Shown here: piece after piece, positions 8,975-17,870 of the stretch
Position numbering within the stretch: the stretch's first letter is position 1
Layout: each line of letters opens with the position of its first letter
Assembly (NCBI GenBank): GCA_021776195.1
Contig: JAJFGK010000061.1
Location: 35,281 to 99,280, forward strand
Length of the DNA stretch: 64,000 nucleotides
Origin: Kiloniellaceae bacterium
GTDB taxonomy: Bacteria > Pseudomonadota > Alphaproteobacteria > Kiloniellales > Kiloniellaceae
Direction of reading: 5' to 3'
The notes under the pieces: generated by a model
Databases searched by the model: none
What the model saw: the letters and a program-made list of their open reading frames with translations, nothing else
Told to the model about the DNA's origin: nothing
Position numbers and translations under genes: made by a program

Positions 8975-9646
8975 ATGTACCGGCTCTATGCCTGGCCCAA
9001 CTCCTACGCCATGGGCGTGCATGCGATCCTGGAAGAGATCGGTGCCGCCTACGACCTGCGCTGGGTCAAGATCATGGTCGCCGATCTCGACCCGGACTTC
9101 GCCAGGATCAGCCCGCACGGCCGGGTCCCTGCCCTGGAATCGCCCGACGGCGCCCTGTTCGAGACTGGCGCCATCGCCCTCTATCTGGCCGAGCGGCACC
9201 CCGAGGCGGGGCTTCTGGTGCCGGCCGGCGATCCCGATCGTCCAGCCTTCCTCCAGTGGTTTCACTACCTGGCCACCACCCTGCAGCCCGAGGTGATGAT
9301 CCAGTTTCATCCGGAGTTCTATTTTGCCGACACCGCGACCCAGGACGCCCTCAAGCTAGCCTCCATGGCCCGCCTGACCAAGGTACTGGCGACCCTGGAG
9401 ACCGCGCTCACGGCAGGTCCCTACTTTCTCGGCACCCGCCGCACCGTGATCGACTATCTCTTTACCCTCCAGGCGGTCTGGCCGGAGATCTACCCCGGGT
9501 CCATCGACGACTTTCCAGCCATCAACCGGCAGGTCGAGACCCTATGCGCGCGTCCGGCGGTGCGCCGGGTGCACGATCTCCACCTGGCCGAGGCCGCGAC
9601 CGTCGACCGCAGCGGCATGGGCGCACCCGCAGCCTCAGACCTCTAA
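8975..9646 (+). CDS. Glutathione S-transferase family protein
   Basis: A 223-residue cytosolic GST. The N-terminal thioredoxin-fold domain (residues 1-80) holds the motif HGRVPALESPDGALFETGAI, with the cis-Pro and the Glu-Thr pair that contact the glutathione gamma-glutamyl group. The C-terminal part is all-helical. It probably conjugates glutathione to, or reduces, electrophilic substrates. It starts at ATG 8975 after AGAGGA. A truncated paralogue of its N-terminal half lies 100 bp downstream, so this locus once held two GST genes. Confidence 0.9.
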   Translation: MYRLYAWPNSYAMGVHAILEEIGAAYDLRWVKIMVADLDPDFARISPHGRVPALESPDGALFETGAIALYLAERHPEAGLLVPAGDPDRPAFLQWFHYLATTLQPEVMIQFHPEFYFADTATQDALKLASMARLTKVLATLETALTAGPYFLGTRRTVIDYLFTLQAVWPEIYPGSIDDFPAINRQVETLCARPAVRRVHDLHLAEAATVDRSGMGAPAASDL

Positions 9647-9748
9647 CGCACACGCGTAACGCACGCGCGACATCGTGATCCCTGGTGATTCTACGCCTTT
9701 GCTAACCTCAGGTAGCATATCGGCAAGACATAACCGACCAAAGGGACC

Positions 9749-10006
9749 TTGAGCGAGAAACCCTACAAGCTCTTCTGTACGCGCGAATCCTACGCCATGA
9801 CCGCCCATGTCGTGCTGGAAGAGCTCGGCCTGGACTACGAGCCGATCTGGAGCGACCTGTCGCTACCGCCAGCACAACGCGACCCGGAACTGCTGGCGGC
9901 CAACCCCCATGGCCGCGTTCCGACCCTGATCACGCCGGGGGGACCGATCTTCAAGACCGGTGCCATCCTGGTCTACCTGGCCGAGCGCTTTCCCGGGGCC
10001 GGCCTG
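9749..10006 (+). pseudogene. Truncated GST remnant (N-terminal domain only)
   Basis: From a TTG codon at 9749, preceded by AAGGGA, the frame encodes a good GST thioredoxin-fold domain (YKLFCTRESYAM, NPHGRVPTLITP, FKTGAILVYLAERFPGAGL). GST similarity stops at about residue 86, and the frame runs on through unrelated sequence into the next gene. The helical C-terminal domain of some 120 residues is missing. It looks like a gene deleted at its 3' end, with the break next to the promoter of the hemerythrin-nap unit. It is less likely to be a functional single-domain protein. Confidence 0.7.
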
Positions 10007-10054
10007 CCGCGCGGTTCTGCGGGCCCATGGTGCCGAACGTCTCGCCAGAATTAC

Positions 10055-10068
10055 TTGACGCACATCAA
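10055..10068 (+). promoter_or_regulatory. Anaerobox (FNR/Dnr/NnrR-family binding site)
   Basis: TTGACGCACATCAA matches the FNR/Dnr consensus TTGAT-N4-ATCAA at 9 of 10 positions and fits the NnrR pattern TTG-N8-CAA. Its centre (10061.5) lies 41.5 bp before 10103, the start site predicted from the -10 box at 10091, which is the exact spacing of a class II FNR-type activated promoter. It precedes the hemerythrin and nap genes, as expected for control by low oxygen or NO. Confidence 0.7.
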
Positions 10069-10090
10069 TTCGCCCACGCCGAACCGCCGC

Positions 10091-10096
10091 TATTCT
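10091..10096 (+). promoter_or_regulatory. -10 element of the hemerythrin-nap promoter
   Basis: TATTCT (4 of 6 matches to TATAAT) sits at the right distance after the anaerobox, giving a predicted transcript start near 10103. That argues against translation from the ATG at 10104 and for the ATG at 10125. Confidence 0.5.
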
Positions 10097-10124
10097 CAGG
10101 GAAATGATCCGAATGGAGGAGACA

Positions 10125-10688
10125 ATGGCACGCGTGATGGAGGTTCTTCGAGAGGACCATCGCAACATGAAGCGTCTGCTCGCGATCCTGGAAAGCCAGG
10201 GCAAGATGCTGCGCGACGAAGGTCTGCCCGATTACGGCTTGTTGTCCGAATTGGTGAGCTACTGCCTGACCTACCCCGATCTTTACCACCATCCCAAGGA
10301 AGACCAGATTTATCGCCGCCTGATCCGCCGGGGCGCTAGTAAGGATCAGCTCGGCGACATGGAAGCCGCGCACGAGGAACTGGCCGCGCTGACCCGCCGC
10401 CTGGCGGAAGCGATCGACCCACCTCCCGAGCCCAGCGCTTCCGGCCGCAGGACCCTCGCCAGTCAGTTGGAGAGCTTCATACGCAGCTACCGTGCACACA
10501 TCGAGGCGGAGGATCTGATCTTCTTTCCGCTCGCCGAAGCGATGCTGCAACCCGACGACTGGAAGGCGGTCGACGCCCTGATGAAACGCATGGACGACCC
10601 GATCTTCGGCGACAAGGCCGGACCTGAGTTCCGCAGATTGAGTTCTGTCCTCGAAGACCATGGGCAGCAGGTCGCGGCAGTGGACTAA
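10125..10688 (+). CDS. Hemerythrin HHE-domain protein
   Basis: A 187-residue all-helical protein of the hemerythrin cation-binding family. Likely di-iron ligands are visible in order: His in REDHRNMKRLL, the His-His-x-x-Glu of YHHPKEDQIY, His in EAAHEEL, and RAHIEAEDLIFF. The family binds oxygen or NO or helps repair iron-sulfur centres damaged by nitrosative stress. Start 10125 has a strong GGAGG at 10115-10119; ATGs at 10104 and 10113 lie too close to the predicted transcript start. Its place behind an anaerobox and before nap suggests a role in nitrate/NO metabolism, which is inferred. Confidence 0.88.
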   Translation: MARVMEVLREDHRNMKRLLAILESQGKMLRDEGLPDYGLLSELVSYCLTYPDLYHHPKEDQIYRRLIRRGASKDQLGDMEAAHEELAALTRRLAEAIDPPPEPSASGRRTLASQLESFIRSYRAHIEAEDLIFFPLAEAMLQPDDWKAVDALMKRMDDPIFGDKAGPEFRRLSSVLEDHGQQVAAVD

Positions 10689-10792
10689 TGGTGAGTGAAA
10701 GATGGAGGAATGGCGGTGGAGTGGCGTGACGCCAGCGACAATCATTCGCCGAAGAGATATCGAGATTAACTACCAATGCTTGAGAGGCGACC

Positions 10793-10855
10793 ATGGAGTT
10801 GATACCCTCGAATCTGATCGAAAGCATCCCGCGACCGAATTGGTTTGAACTATGA
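10793..10855 (+). CDS. Possible 20-residue leader peptide before napE
   Basis: A short frame (20 codons plus stop) starts at ATG 10793 after GAGAGG. Its TGA (10853-10855) overlaps the ATG of napE in an ATGA arrangement, the usual sign of translational coupling. The peptide begins MELIPSNL and ends NWFEL and resembles nothing known to me. It may only improve napE translation. No ribosome stalling motif is evident. Confidence 0.3.
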   Translation: MELIPSNLIESIPRPNWFEL

Positions 10856-11013
10856 CACAAGCGAAGGCGACAGATAAGGGCAAAGGCCGCGAGTTGCGCG
10901 GCTTCCTCTTTCTGACCGTGGTTTTCGCGCCGGTACTGGCTGTTGCCATCGTCGGCGGCTACGGCCTTCTGATTTGGATGTACCAGCTAATTCAGGGCCC
11001 GCCGTCCTATTGA
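10852..11013 (+). CDS. napE: Periplasmic nitrate reductase small membrane protein NapE
   Basis: A 53-residue single-pass membrane protein. A short charged cytoplasmic head (residues 1-15) is followed by FLFLTVVFAPVLAVAIVGGY and IWMYQ, the hallmark of the NapE/TorE family. Its exact role in nitrate reduction is unknown in the family, but it is always next to nap or tor genes. It is the first nap gene here, with 29 bp to napD. Confidence 0.9.
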   Translation: MTQAKATDKGKGRELRGFLFLTVVFAPVLAVAIVGGYGLLIWMYQLIQGPPSY

Positions 11014-11042
11014 CCGCCAATTTTCGAGGGGGAGATCCGGCC

Positions 11043-11375
11043 ATGCGCAAACCGATCTTTGATCCAGGACGACGGTCGCTGCTGACCGGGCGGCTCGACG
11101 AGATTCGCGCCGCCGAACCTCCGCCCGCCGAAGTCCACGTTGTCAGCCTCGTCGTCTATAGCGATCCCTCCCGCCTCGCGGAAGTCTCCGCGGCCGTGGG
11201 GCGTTTGCCAGGCGCAGAAGTTCATGCAAGCGACGGCGGCAAACTGGTTGTGGTCGTGGAGACCGGCGGCGATGCCGACATGGCGGCCGCAATTCAGCGC
11301 GTCGACCGCACAGCGGGCGTCATCTGTACCGCACTGGTCTACCAGCAGGCCGAACTCCTGGGCCCAGACGATTAG
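11043..11375 (+). CDS. napD: NapD, Tat-signal chaperone for nitrate reductase maturation
   Basis: A 110-residue cytoplasmic protein. The ferredoxin-like NapD core runs from about residue 30 ([12 protein letters not shown]) through [19 protein letters not shown] to [10 protein letters not shown]. NapD binds the twin-arginine signal of NapA to delay export until the molybdenum cofactor is inserted. The first 28 residues (with [10 protein letters not shown]) are an extra segment compared with E. coli NapD and resemble the start of NapF. ATG 11043 is preceded by GGGGGAGA. It lies 10 bp before napA. Confidence 0.9.
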   Translation: MRKPIFDPGRRSLLTGRLDEIRAAEPPPAEVHVVSLVVYSDPSRLAEVSAAVGRLPGAEVHASDGGKLVVVVETGGDADMAAAIQRVDRTAGVICTALVYQQAELLGPDD

Positions 11376-11385
11376 GAATGTCCCG

Positions 11386-13881
11386 ATGAAAATGCGCCGA
11401 CGCGATTTCATGAAGGCCCAGGCAGCCGCAGCGGCCGCCGCCGTCGCCGGCATTGCCACGCCGGCCGCCGCGGCTAACCTGGTGACCGATTCGACAAAAA
11501 CCGAGCTCAAGTGGTCGAAAGCGCCCTGCCGGTTCTGCGGCACCGGCTGCAGCGTGATGGTCGCGACCAAGGCCGGGCGGGTCGTCGCCACCCATGGCGA
11601 TGCCAAGGCCGAGGTCAATCGCGGCCTCAATTGCGTCAAGGGCTACTTCCTGTCGAAGATCATGTACGGCAAGGACCGCTTGACCACGCCCCTGCTGCGC
11701 ATGCGCGACGGCGAGTACCACAAGGAGGGCGACTTCACGCCGGTCGATTGGGACCGCGCCTTCGACGAGATGGCGCGCCATTTCAAGAAGGCGCTGAAGG
11801 AAAAGGGACCGACCGCCGTTGGCATGTTCGGCTCGGGCCAGTGGACCGTGTGGGAGGGCTACGCGGCGGTCAAACTGATGAAGGCCGGCTTTCGTTCGAA
11901 CAACATCGACCCCAATGCACGCCACTGCATGGCCTCGGCCGTCGGCGGCTTCATGCGCACTTTCGGCATCGACGAGCCGATGGGCTGCTACGACGACATC
12001 GAGGCGACCGACGCTTTCGTGCTTTGGGGCTCGAACATGGCCGAGATGCACCCGGTCTTGTGGACCCGGGTCGCCGACCGCCGGCTCAGCGCGCCCCACG
12101 TCAAGGTCGCGGTGCTGTCGACCTTCGAGAACCGCAACTTCGATCTGGCCGACCTGCCCATGGTCTTCACGCCACAGACCGATCTCGCGATCCTCAATTT
12201 CATCGCCCACCACATCATTTCGACCGGCCGGGTGAAGGAAGACTTCGTCGGCCGGCACGTCACCTTCCGGCGCGGCGCCGACGATATCGGCTACGGCCTG
12301 CGTCCGGAGCACCCCTTGCAGCAGGCCGCCAAGAACGCCGACAGGGCCGGCGCCTCGGACGACATGACCTTCGAGGAGTTCGCCGAGTTCGTCAGCCACT
12401 ACGACGCGGAAAGCGTCGCCGAACTCAGCGGTGTACCGAAGGAGAAACTCATCCAGCTGGCCGAGCTCTACGCCGACCCGGCGACCAAGGTGGTCTCCTT
12501 CTGGACCATGGGGTTCAACCAGCACACCCGCGGCGTCTGGTGCAACAACCTGATCTACAACATCCATCTGCTGACCGGAAAGATCTCCGAGCCGGGCAAC
12601 AGCCCCTTTTCGCTGACCGGCCAGCCCTCGGCCTGCGGCACGGCGCGCGAGGTCGGCACCTTCTCCCATCGCCTGCCGGCCGACATGGTGGTCAAGAATC
12701 CCGAGCACCGCGAAATCGCCGAACGCATCTGGAAGCTGCCCGCCGGCACGATCCCGGAAAAACCCGGCTACCATGCCGTGCAGCAGAACCGCATGCTCAA
12801 GGACGGCAAGATCAACGCCTACTGGATCCAGGTGAACAACAACCTGCAGGCCGCCGCCAACATGAACGAGGAGACCTATCCCGGGTACCGCAATCCGGAT
12901 AACTTCATCGTCGTCTCGGACGCCTACCCAACGGTGACGGCCCAGGCCGCCGACCTGATTCTGCCGACCGCCATGTGGGTCGAAAAAGAGGGCGCCTACG
13001 GCAACGCCGAACGCCGCACCCAGTTCTGGCACCAACTGGTCGACGCGCCCGGCGAATCCCGCTCGGACCTCTGGCAGCTGGTCGAGTTCTCCAAGCGCTT
13101 CACGACCGACGAGGTCTGGCCTCAAGACCTCCTCGAGGCCAATCCCGATTACAAGGGCAAGACCCTGTTCGATGTGCTCTACCGCAATGGAACGGTCGAC
13201 CGCTTTTCATTGGACGAGGCCAGCGCCGGCTACGAGAACGATGAAGCCCAGGCCTTCGGCTTCTACATCCAAAAGGGGTTGTTCGAGGAGTACGCCGAGT
13301 TCGGCCGTGGCCACGGCCATGACCTGGCGCCCTTCGAGCGCTATCACCTTGAGCGCGGGCTGCGCTGGCCGGTGGTCGAGGGCAAGGAGACGCGCTGGCG
13401 CTTCCGCGAGGGTGAAGATCCATACGTCGAGGCCGGTACCGGCGTCCAGTTCTATGGCCACAAGGACAACAAGGCGCGCATCTTCGCGTTGCCCTACGAG
13501 CCGGCGCCCGAAGTACCCGACGAGGAGTACGATTTCTGGCTGGCGACCGGCCGGGTGATCGAGCACTGGCACTCGGGCTCGATGACCCAGCGTGTGCCCG
13601 AGCTCTACAAGGCCTTTCCCGATGCGGTGGTTTTCATGCACCCGGACGACGCCGAGACCAAGGGGCTCCGCCGCGGCAGCGAGGTGCGGGTGATTTCGCG
13701 GCGCGGCGAGATCCGGTCCCGGGTCGAGACCCGCGGCCGCAACAAGCCGCCGCGCGGCCTCGTATTCGTCCCCTGGTTCGATGCCAGCCAGCTGATCAAC
13801 AAGGTCACGCTGGATGCCACCGATCCAATCTCCAAACAGACCGACTACAAGAAATGCGCGGTCAAGATCGAGGCGGTATGA
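11386..13881 (+). CDS. napA: Periplasmic nitrate reductase catalytic subunit NapA
   Basis: An 831-residue molybdopterin enzyme that reduces nitrate to nitrite in the periplasm. It opens with a Tat signal (MRRRDFMK, hydrophobic Ala-rich stretch, cleavage near residue 30). The [4Fe-4S] ligands are Cys48, Cys51, Cys55 and Cys83, followed by the expected Lys (CVKGY). Cys181 in [10 protein letters not shown] is the molybdenum ligand typical of NapA; Nar enzymes use Asp. Length matches the family. ATG 11386 is chosen because the Tat motif follows directly. It partners with NapB and receives electrons from NapC. Confidence 0.97.
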   Translation: MKMRRRDFMKAQAAAAAAAVAGIATPAAAANLVTDSTKTELKWSKAPCRFCGTGCSVMVATKAGRVVATHGDAKAEVNRGLNCVKGYFLSKIMYGKDRLTTPLLRMRDGEYHKEGDFTPVDWDRAFDEMARHFKKALKEKGPTAVGMFGSGQWTVWEGYAAVKLMKAGFRSNNIDPNARHCMASAVGGFMRTFGIDEPMGCYDDIEATDAFVLWGSNMAEMHPVLWTRVADRRLSAPHVKVAVLSTFENRNFDLADLPMVFTPQTDLAILNFIAHHIISTGRVKEDFVGRHVTFRRGADDIGYGLRPEHPLQQAAKNADRAGASDDMTFEEFAEFVSHYDAESVAELSGVPKEKLIQLAELYADPATKVVSFWTMGFNQHTRGVWCNNLIYNIHLLTGKISEPGNSPFSLTGQPSACGTAREVGTFSHRLPADMVVKNPEHREIAERIWKLPAGTIPEKPGYHAVQQNRMLKDGKINAYWIQVNNNLQAAANMNEETYPGYRNPDNFIVVSDAYPTVTAQAADLILPTAMWVEKEGAYGNAERRTQFWHQLVDAPGESRSDLWQLVEFSKRFTTDEVWPQDLLEANPDYKGKTLFDVLYRNGTVDRFSLDEASAGYENDEAQAFGFYIQKGLFEEYAEFGRGHGHDLAPFERYHLERGLRWPVVEGKETRWRFREGEDPYVEAGTGVQFYGHKDNKARIFALPYEPAPEVPDEEYDFWLATGRVIEHWHSGSMTQRVPELYKAFPDAVVFMHPDDAETKGLRRGSEVRVISRRGEIRSRVETRGRNKPPRGLVFVPWFDASQLINKVTLDATDPISKQTDYKKCAVKIEAV

Positions 13882-14333
13882 GGCCTGTCATGAAGACCTT
13901 CACATGTATCATCCTTCTGACGGTGGCCGCAGCGGTGGCCGGGGCCGCCGAGCCGGTCGCCACCCTCAGGGGCCCGGCCGAACTCATCGAGCAGGGCCAG
14001 GCGCCGTCGATGGCCAAGGTCTCCAACAAGGACCTGCGCCGGTCGCGCAACTATCCCGAACAGCCACCGACGATTCCGCACCATATCCGCGGCTATCAGA
14101 TCGATCTCAACGCCAATAAGTGCATGTCGTGCCACAGCCGCCGGGCGACCGCGGACTCCAATGCGCCGATGGTCAGCATCACCCACTTCATGAGCCGGGA
14201 CGGCCAGTTTCTCGCCACGGTCTCGCCACGCCGCTACTTCTGCACCCAATGCCACGTCACGCAGCAAGAGCTCGAACCGCTTGTCGAGAGCGATTTCGTC
14301 GACATCGATGAGGTCCTCACGGACCAGAACTAG
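13878..14333 (+). CDS. napB: Nitrate reductase diheme cytochrome c subunit NapB
   Basis: A 151-residue periplasmic diheme protein that passes electrons to NapA. The two heme-binding sites are CMSCH (Cys82) and CTQCH (Cys122). An N-terminal signal peptide ends near AGAAEP. The first ATG (13878) overlaps the napA stop as ATGA, and ATG 13890 is an alternative start that still leaves a full signal peptide. Conserved features such as [13 protein letters not shown] and NKCMSCH support the assignment. Confidence 0.95.
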   Translation: MRPVMKTFTCIILLTVAAAVAGAAEPVATLRGPAELIEQGQAPSMAKVSNKDLRRSRNYPEQPPTIPHHIRGYQIDLNANKCMSCHSRRATADSNAPMVSITHFMSRDGQFLATVSPRRYFCTQCHVTQQELEPLVESDFVDIDEVLTDQN

Positions 14334-14359
14334 TAGACAGACGAACCGGGGGAACAGCC

Positions 14360-14950
14360 ATGTGGTCGCTCGCCAAGGATATCTGGGGTGTTGTGCGACG
14401 ACCCAGCGTCCATTTCAGCCTCGGCTTCCTGACCTTCGGCGGTTTCATCGCCGGCGTCATCTTTTGGGGCGGCTTCAATACGGCCCTCGAGGTTACCAAC
14501 ACCGAGACCTTCTGTGTGGGCTGCCATGAGATGTACGACAACGTCTACCAGGAACTGAAACCGACCATCCACTACACCAACCGCTCGGGCGTCCGCGCGA
14601 CCTGCCCCGACTGTCACGTGCCCCACGAGTGGACCAACAAGATCGCGCGCAAGATGCAGGCCTCCAAGGAGGTCTGGGGCACGCTCTTCGGTACGATCAA
14701 CACGCGCGAGAAGTTTCTCGCCATGCGGCGCGAGCTGGCCGAGCACGAATGGGCCCGCCTGAAGGCGAACAACTCGCTGGAATGTCGCAACTGTCACGAA
14801 CTGGGCTTCATGGACTTCACGCGACAGAGCCCCCGGGCGGCCGAAGCCCATGCGGAATTTCTGGTCGGTGGCGAGAAGACCTGCATCGACTGCCACAAGG
14901 GCATCGCCCACGAGCTCCCGGACATGACCGGCGTGGCCGGCTGGCAGTAG
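14360..14950 (+). CDS. napC: Tetraheme quinol dehydrogenase NapC (NapC/NirT family)
   Basis: A 196-residue cytochrome anchored by one N-terminal membrane helix (about residues 18-40) with a periplasmic tetraheme domain. Heme sites are CVGCH (52-56), CPDCH (82-86), CRNCH (142-146) and CIDCH (175-179). It oxidises ubiquinol and feeds NapB. As the last gene of the set it makes the pathway independent of NapGH, which are absent. No clear terminator follows; the next gene is convergent with a 10-bp gap. Confidence 0.95.
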   Translation: MWSLAKDIWGVVRRPSVHFSLGFLTFGGFIAGVIFWGGFNTALEVTNTETFCVGCHEMYDNVYQELKPTIHYTNRSGVRATCPDCHVPHEWTNKIARKMQASKEVWGTLFGTINTREKFLAMRRELAEHEWARLKANNSLECRNCHELGFMDFTRQSPRAAEAHAEFLVGGEKTCIDCHKGIAHELPDMTGVAGWQ

Positions 14951-14960
14951 AACGCCGCCC

Positions 14961-16196
14961 CTAGAGGTCCGACAGTCTGTCCGCGCCGCAGATATCGCAG
15001 ATCGTGAGCAGGTAGATCCGGATCATGTCCAGGTAGTCGGCGCGGTCGACCCGTTCGTCGGGCATCGTGTTGTACCTGCCGCCGGGGCCGCAGACCACGC
15101 CCTCCATTCCCGCCTCGGCGTAGAGATGCCCGGCGTCGGTGCCGAAAAAGCCGGTCGGCGTGATGGCGCCGGTCGGCTGCGGCGCACCGCGCACGGCCCT
15201 ATAGGCGGCGTTGATCGACTGCACGATGCGCGCGTCCCGGGCCACTTCGAAGGCCGGCATCATGGGCCGCCCGGCGACGCGCTCGGTCTCGACTTTGGTT
15301 CTCAGCCCGGGATGTCGCGCCTCTAGCCGTGCTAGCACGGCGCGGATATCGGCGAGCGCATTCGCCTCGGTCTGGCCCGGACCGTAGCGCCCCGAGCCCT
15401 TCAGCGTCACGAAATCGGCCACCTGCGGCGGCCGCCAGTCGAGCAGCTCGCGGCCAAGCGCCCCGTGCACCACGCCCACGTGCAGGCGGTTGATCGCGCG
15501 ATGCTCGTCGCTGGGCGCATCGGAAAAAGTCAGATCGGTCAGCTCCGGCACCAGTTCGCAGGCCACCAGTATCGCATCGACGGCCTCCTCCCGCTTGGAC
15601 AGATGCCGGGTGTCGCCTTGCAGTTCGATGATAAAGGTGAAGGAGGCGGCGTGCATGGTCACCGCCTGCAGGTCGGACGGCTCGCTGTTGACGAAGTAAT
15701 CCGCCCGCAGGCCCTGGCGGATCGCGGCAAGGGTGCCGACACCGCCCTGCAGTTCGCCGACCACATAGCTCAGGATCACGTCGCCCTTGGGCCTCACGCC
15801 GGCCTCGATCAGCGTCCGCACGGCGCAAAGCGAGGCGGCATCGCCGGCCTTCATGTTCGACACGCCGATGCCGTAGATGAAATCGTCGTCCACGAGGCCG
15901 CCCCAGGGATCGACGGTCCAGCCTTCGGTTACGGGGTTGGTGTCCAGGTGGCCGTTGAAGAGCAGGCTCTTGCCGCCGCCGCTGCCGCGCCAGACGCCAA
16001 TGGCGTTGACTCGGTCGCCTTCCACTGGCTGCAGCTCCGCCTCCAATCCGAGAGCGGTCATGACAGCGACCATGCGCTCGGCGAGCTTGCGCTCTCCCTC
16101 GGTCTGGGAATAGCTCTTGTGACGCACCATCTCGGACAGGGTCTCGAGACAGGCGGTCTCGTCGATGCCGCGGGCCAGCGTCAGGGGATCGGTCAT
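14961..16196 (-). CDS. M20 family metallohydrolase (ArgE/DapE/carboxypeptidase type)
   Basis: A 411-residue di-zinc hydrolase. The metal-site motifs are LLFNGHLDTNP and IYGIGVSNMKAGDAASLCAV, and VVGELQGGVG takes the place of the usual GEEE region. It should hydrolyse an amide bond of an N-acyl amino acid, a carbamoyl compound or a dipeptide. It lies downstream of the ABC peptide importer on the same strand with a 21-bp gap, so it probably processes what the importer brings in. The precise substrate is open. Confidence 0.87.
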   Translation of the reverse strand: MTDPLTLARGIDETACLETLSEMVRHKSYSQTEGERKLAERMVAVMTALGLEAELQPVEGDRVNAIGVWRGSGGGKSLLFNGHLDTNPVTEGWTVDPWGGLVDDDFIYGIGVSNMKAGDAASLCAVRTLIEAGVRPKGDVILSYVVGELQGGVGTLAAIRQGLRADYFVNSEPSDLQAVTMHAASFTFIIELQGDTRHLSKREEAVDAILVACELVPELTDLTFSDAPSDEHRAINRLHVGVVHGALGRELLDWRPPQVADFVTLKGSGRYGPGQTEANALADIRAVLARLEARHPGLRTKVETERVAGRPMMPAFEVARDARIVQSINAAYRAVRGAPQPTGAITPTGFFGTDAGHLYAEAGMEGVVCGPGGRYNTMPDERVDRADYLDMIRIYLLTICDICGADRLSDL

Positions 16197-16217
16197 GGGA
16201 AACTCCCTGGAGTATGT

Positions 16218-17870
16218 TCAGACGTTCTCGGCCCATCCGACGGGGACGGGCACGGCATCCAGAAGTTGCGCGGTGTAGGGATGGCGGCTCGGAGACTGGG
16301 CCTCGGGGGTATCGAACAGATCCACCAGGTCGCCGCGCTGCATCACGGCGATCCGATGGGCCAGTTGGCGCACCAGGTTCAGATCGTGGGTGATGAACAG
16401 GCATGCCGTGCCGGTCTGCTGCTGCAGTTCCACCAGCAGCCGCGCCACCGAGGCCTGAACCGACACGTCCAGGGAGGAGGTGATCTCGTCGCAGATCACC
16501 AGTTGCGGCTCGGCGGCGAAGGCGCGCGCGATGGCGACGCGCTGCTTCTCGCCACCCGAGAGTTGATGCGGATAGCGCCCCGCGAAGTCCTCGGGCAGCA
16601 GGACGCTGCGGAGCAGCTCGCGCACGCGCCGCGGCCGCTCGTCACGAGGCACCAGGTTGTAGAGTGTGAGCGGGCGCGACAGGATCTTGCCCACGGTCTG
16701 GCGCGGGTTCAGCGAGGCGTCGGGGTGCTGGAACACGATCTGCACCGCGCGGCGATAGGCGCGGTGAATCTGCCGGCGTGCGGCGAAACCCTCGCCATCG
16801 AACTCCAGGGTGCCGTCGAAATCCTGCAGCCCGGCCAAGACCTTGGCGATGGTGGACTTACCGGAACCGGACTCGCCGACGATGCCTAGAACTTCGCCCG
16901 GCCGAATCGCCAAGGAGACATCGCGCGCGCCCTGCACGGTCTCGCGCTTGGGACGCAGAAAACTCAAAAGCCCTCGGCCGCCGCCGTAACGCACGTTGAT
17001 GTTTGTGAGCTCCAGGAGGCTCGTTGTCGCATCGGGCGCGGGCGGCGCGATGCGATGGTCCGGGTGCGGCACGGCCGCCAGCAGGTTGCGCGTATAGGCG
17101 TGCCGCGGGGCTTCGAAGATCCGGTCGCGCGGCCCTTGTTCCACAATCTCGCCGTTGTTGATGACCGCGACGTCCTGCGCGACCTGGGATACGAGCCCGA
17201 GATCGTGCGAGATGTAGAGGGCCGTCACGCCGGTTTCGTCGCGCAGCGTGTCGAAGAGATCCAGAATCTGCCGCGCCGTGATGATGTCGAGCGCGGTGGT
17301 GGGTTCGTCGAAGATAATCAGCTCGGGATTGCAGGCGAAGGCCGTGGCGATGACGACCCGCTGCTTTTCACCGCCCGATGCCTCGTGCGGGTAGCGCTGC
17401 ATCATGTCCGAAGGCCGGTTGATGCCGGTCCGGGCGAGCCAGGCCTCGCCGGCCTCGAGCGCCTCTTTCGCGGCGAGACCGCGATGGCGCACCAGCACTT
17501 CGGAGATCTGCTCGCCCAGCCGCAGGACGGGATTGAGCGAGGTGCCGGGATCCTGGAAGACCATGCTGACCCGGCGGCCGCGCATGTCGAGGACCTCGTC
17601 GCTGGTCTTTGCCCTCAAGTCTTCGCCCATCAGCATCAGCGCGCCGGCGCGCTCGACGGCGTTGGCGGGCAGGTAGCGCATGATCGCCCAGGCCAGCGAT
17701 GTCTTGCCAGACCCCGACTCGCCCACGAGCCCGAGGGTGCGGCCCGGTCGGACCGCCAGATCGACCTTTCTGAGAGCCTCGACCGGCCCCGCCGGCGTGG
17801 CGTAGGCCAGAGAGTAGCCACGCACCTCGAGGACCGGCGTGTCGGGATCGCTGTGGGACGCCGCGGCCAT
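16218..17870 (-). CDS. Double ATPase of a peptide/nickel ABC importer (DppD-DppF fusion type)
   Basis: A 550-residue protein with two ABC domains in tandem, as in GsiA. Domain 1 has Walker A GLVGESGSGKTS, signature SGGEKQRV and Walker B LIIFDEPTTALD. Domain 2 has GIVGESGSGKST, SGGEKQRV and LVICDEITSSLD. It powers the adjacent permeases. ATG 17870 overlaps the permease stop as TGATG, which settles the start against a much longer open frame upstream. A shortened DppC-like C-terminal region closes domain 1. Confidence 0.93.
   Translation of the reverse strand: MAAASHSDPDTPVLEVRGYSLAYATPAGPVEALRKVDLAVRPGRTLGLVGESGSGKTSLAWAIMRYLPANAVERAGALMLMGEDLRAKTSDEVLDMRGRRVSMVFQDPGTSLNPVLRLGEQISEVLVRHRGLAAKEALEAGEAWLARTGINRPSDMMQRYPHEASGGEKQRVVIATAFACNPELIIFDEPTTALDIITARQILDLFDTLRDETGVTALYISHDLGLVSQVAQDVAVINNGEIVEQGPRDRIFEAPRHAYTRNLLAAVPHPDHRIAPPAPDATTSLLELTNINVRYGGGRGLLSFLRPKRETVQGARDVSLAIRPGEVLGIVGESGSGKSTIAKVLAGLQDFDGTLEFDGEGFAARRQIHRAYRRAVQIVFQHPDASLNPRQTVGKILSRPLTLYNLVPRDERPRRVRELLRSVLLPEDFAGRYPHQLSGGEKQRVAIARAFAAEPQLVICDEITSSLDVSVQASVARLLVELQQQTGTACLFITHDLNLVRQLAHRIAVMQRGDLVDLFDTPEAQSPSRHPYTAQLLDAVPVPVGWAENV

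Noticed and set aside
10007..10339. Continuation of the truncated GST frame into the hemerythrin region
   Set aside because: The protein after residue 86 has no GST character and overlaps the hemerythrin gene in another frame, so it is read-through of a broken gene.
10799..10812. TTGATACCCTCGAA as a second anaerobox before napE
   Set aside because: Only the first half matches; the second half differs from ATCAA at most positions.
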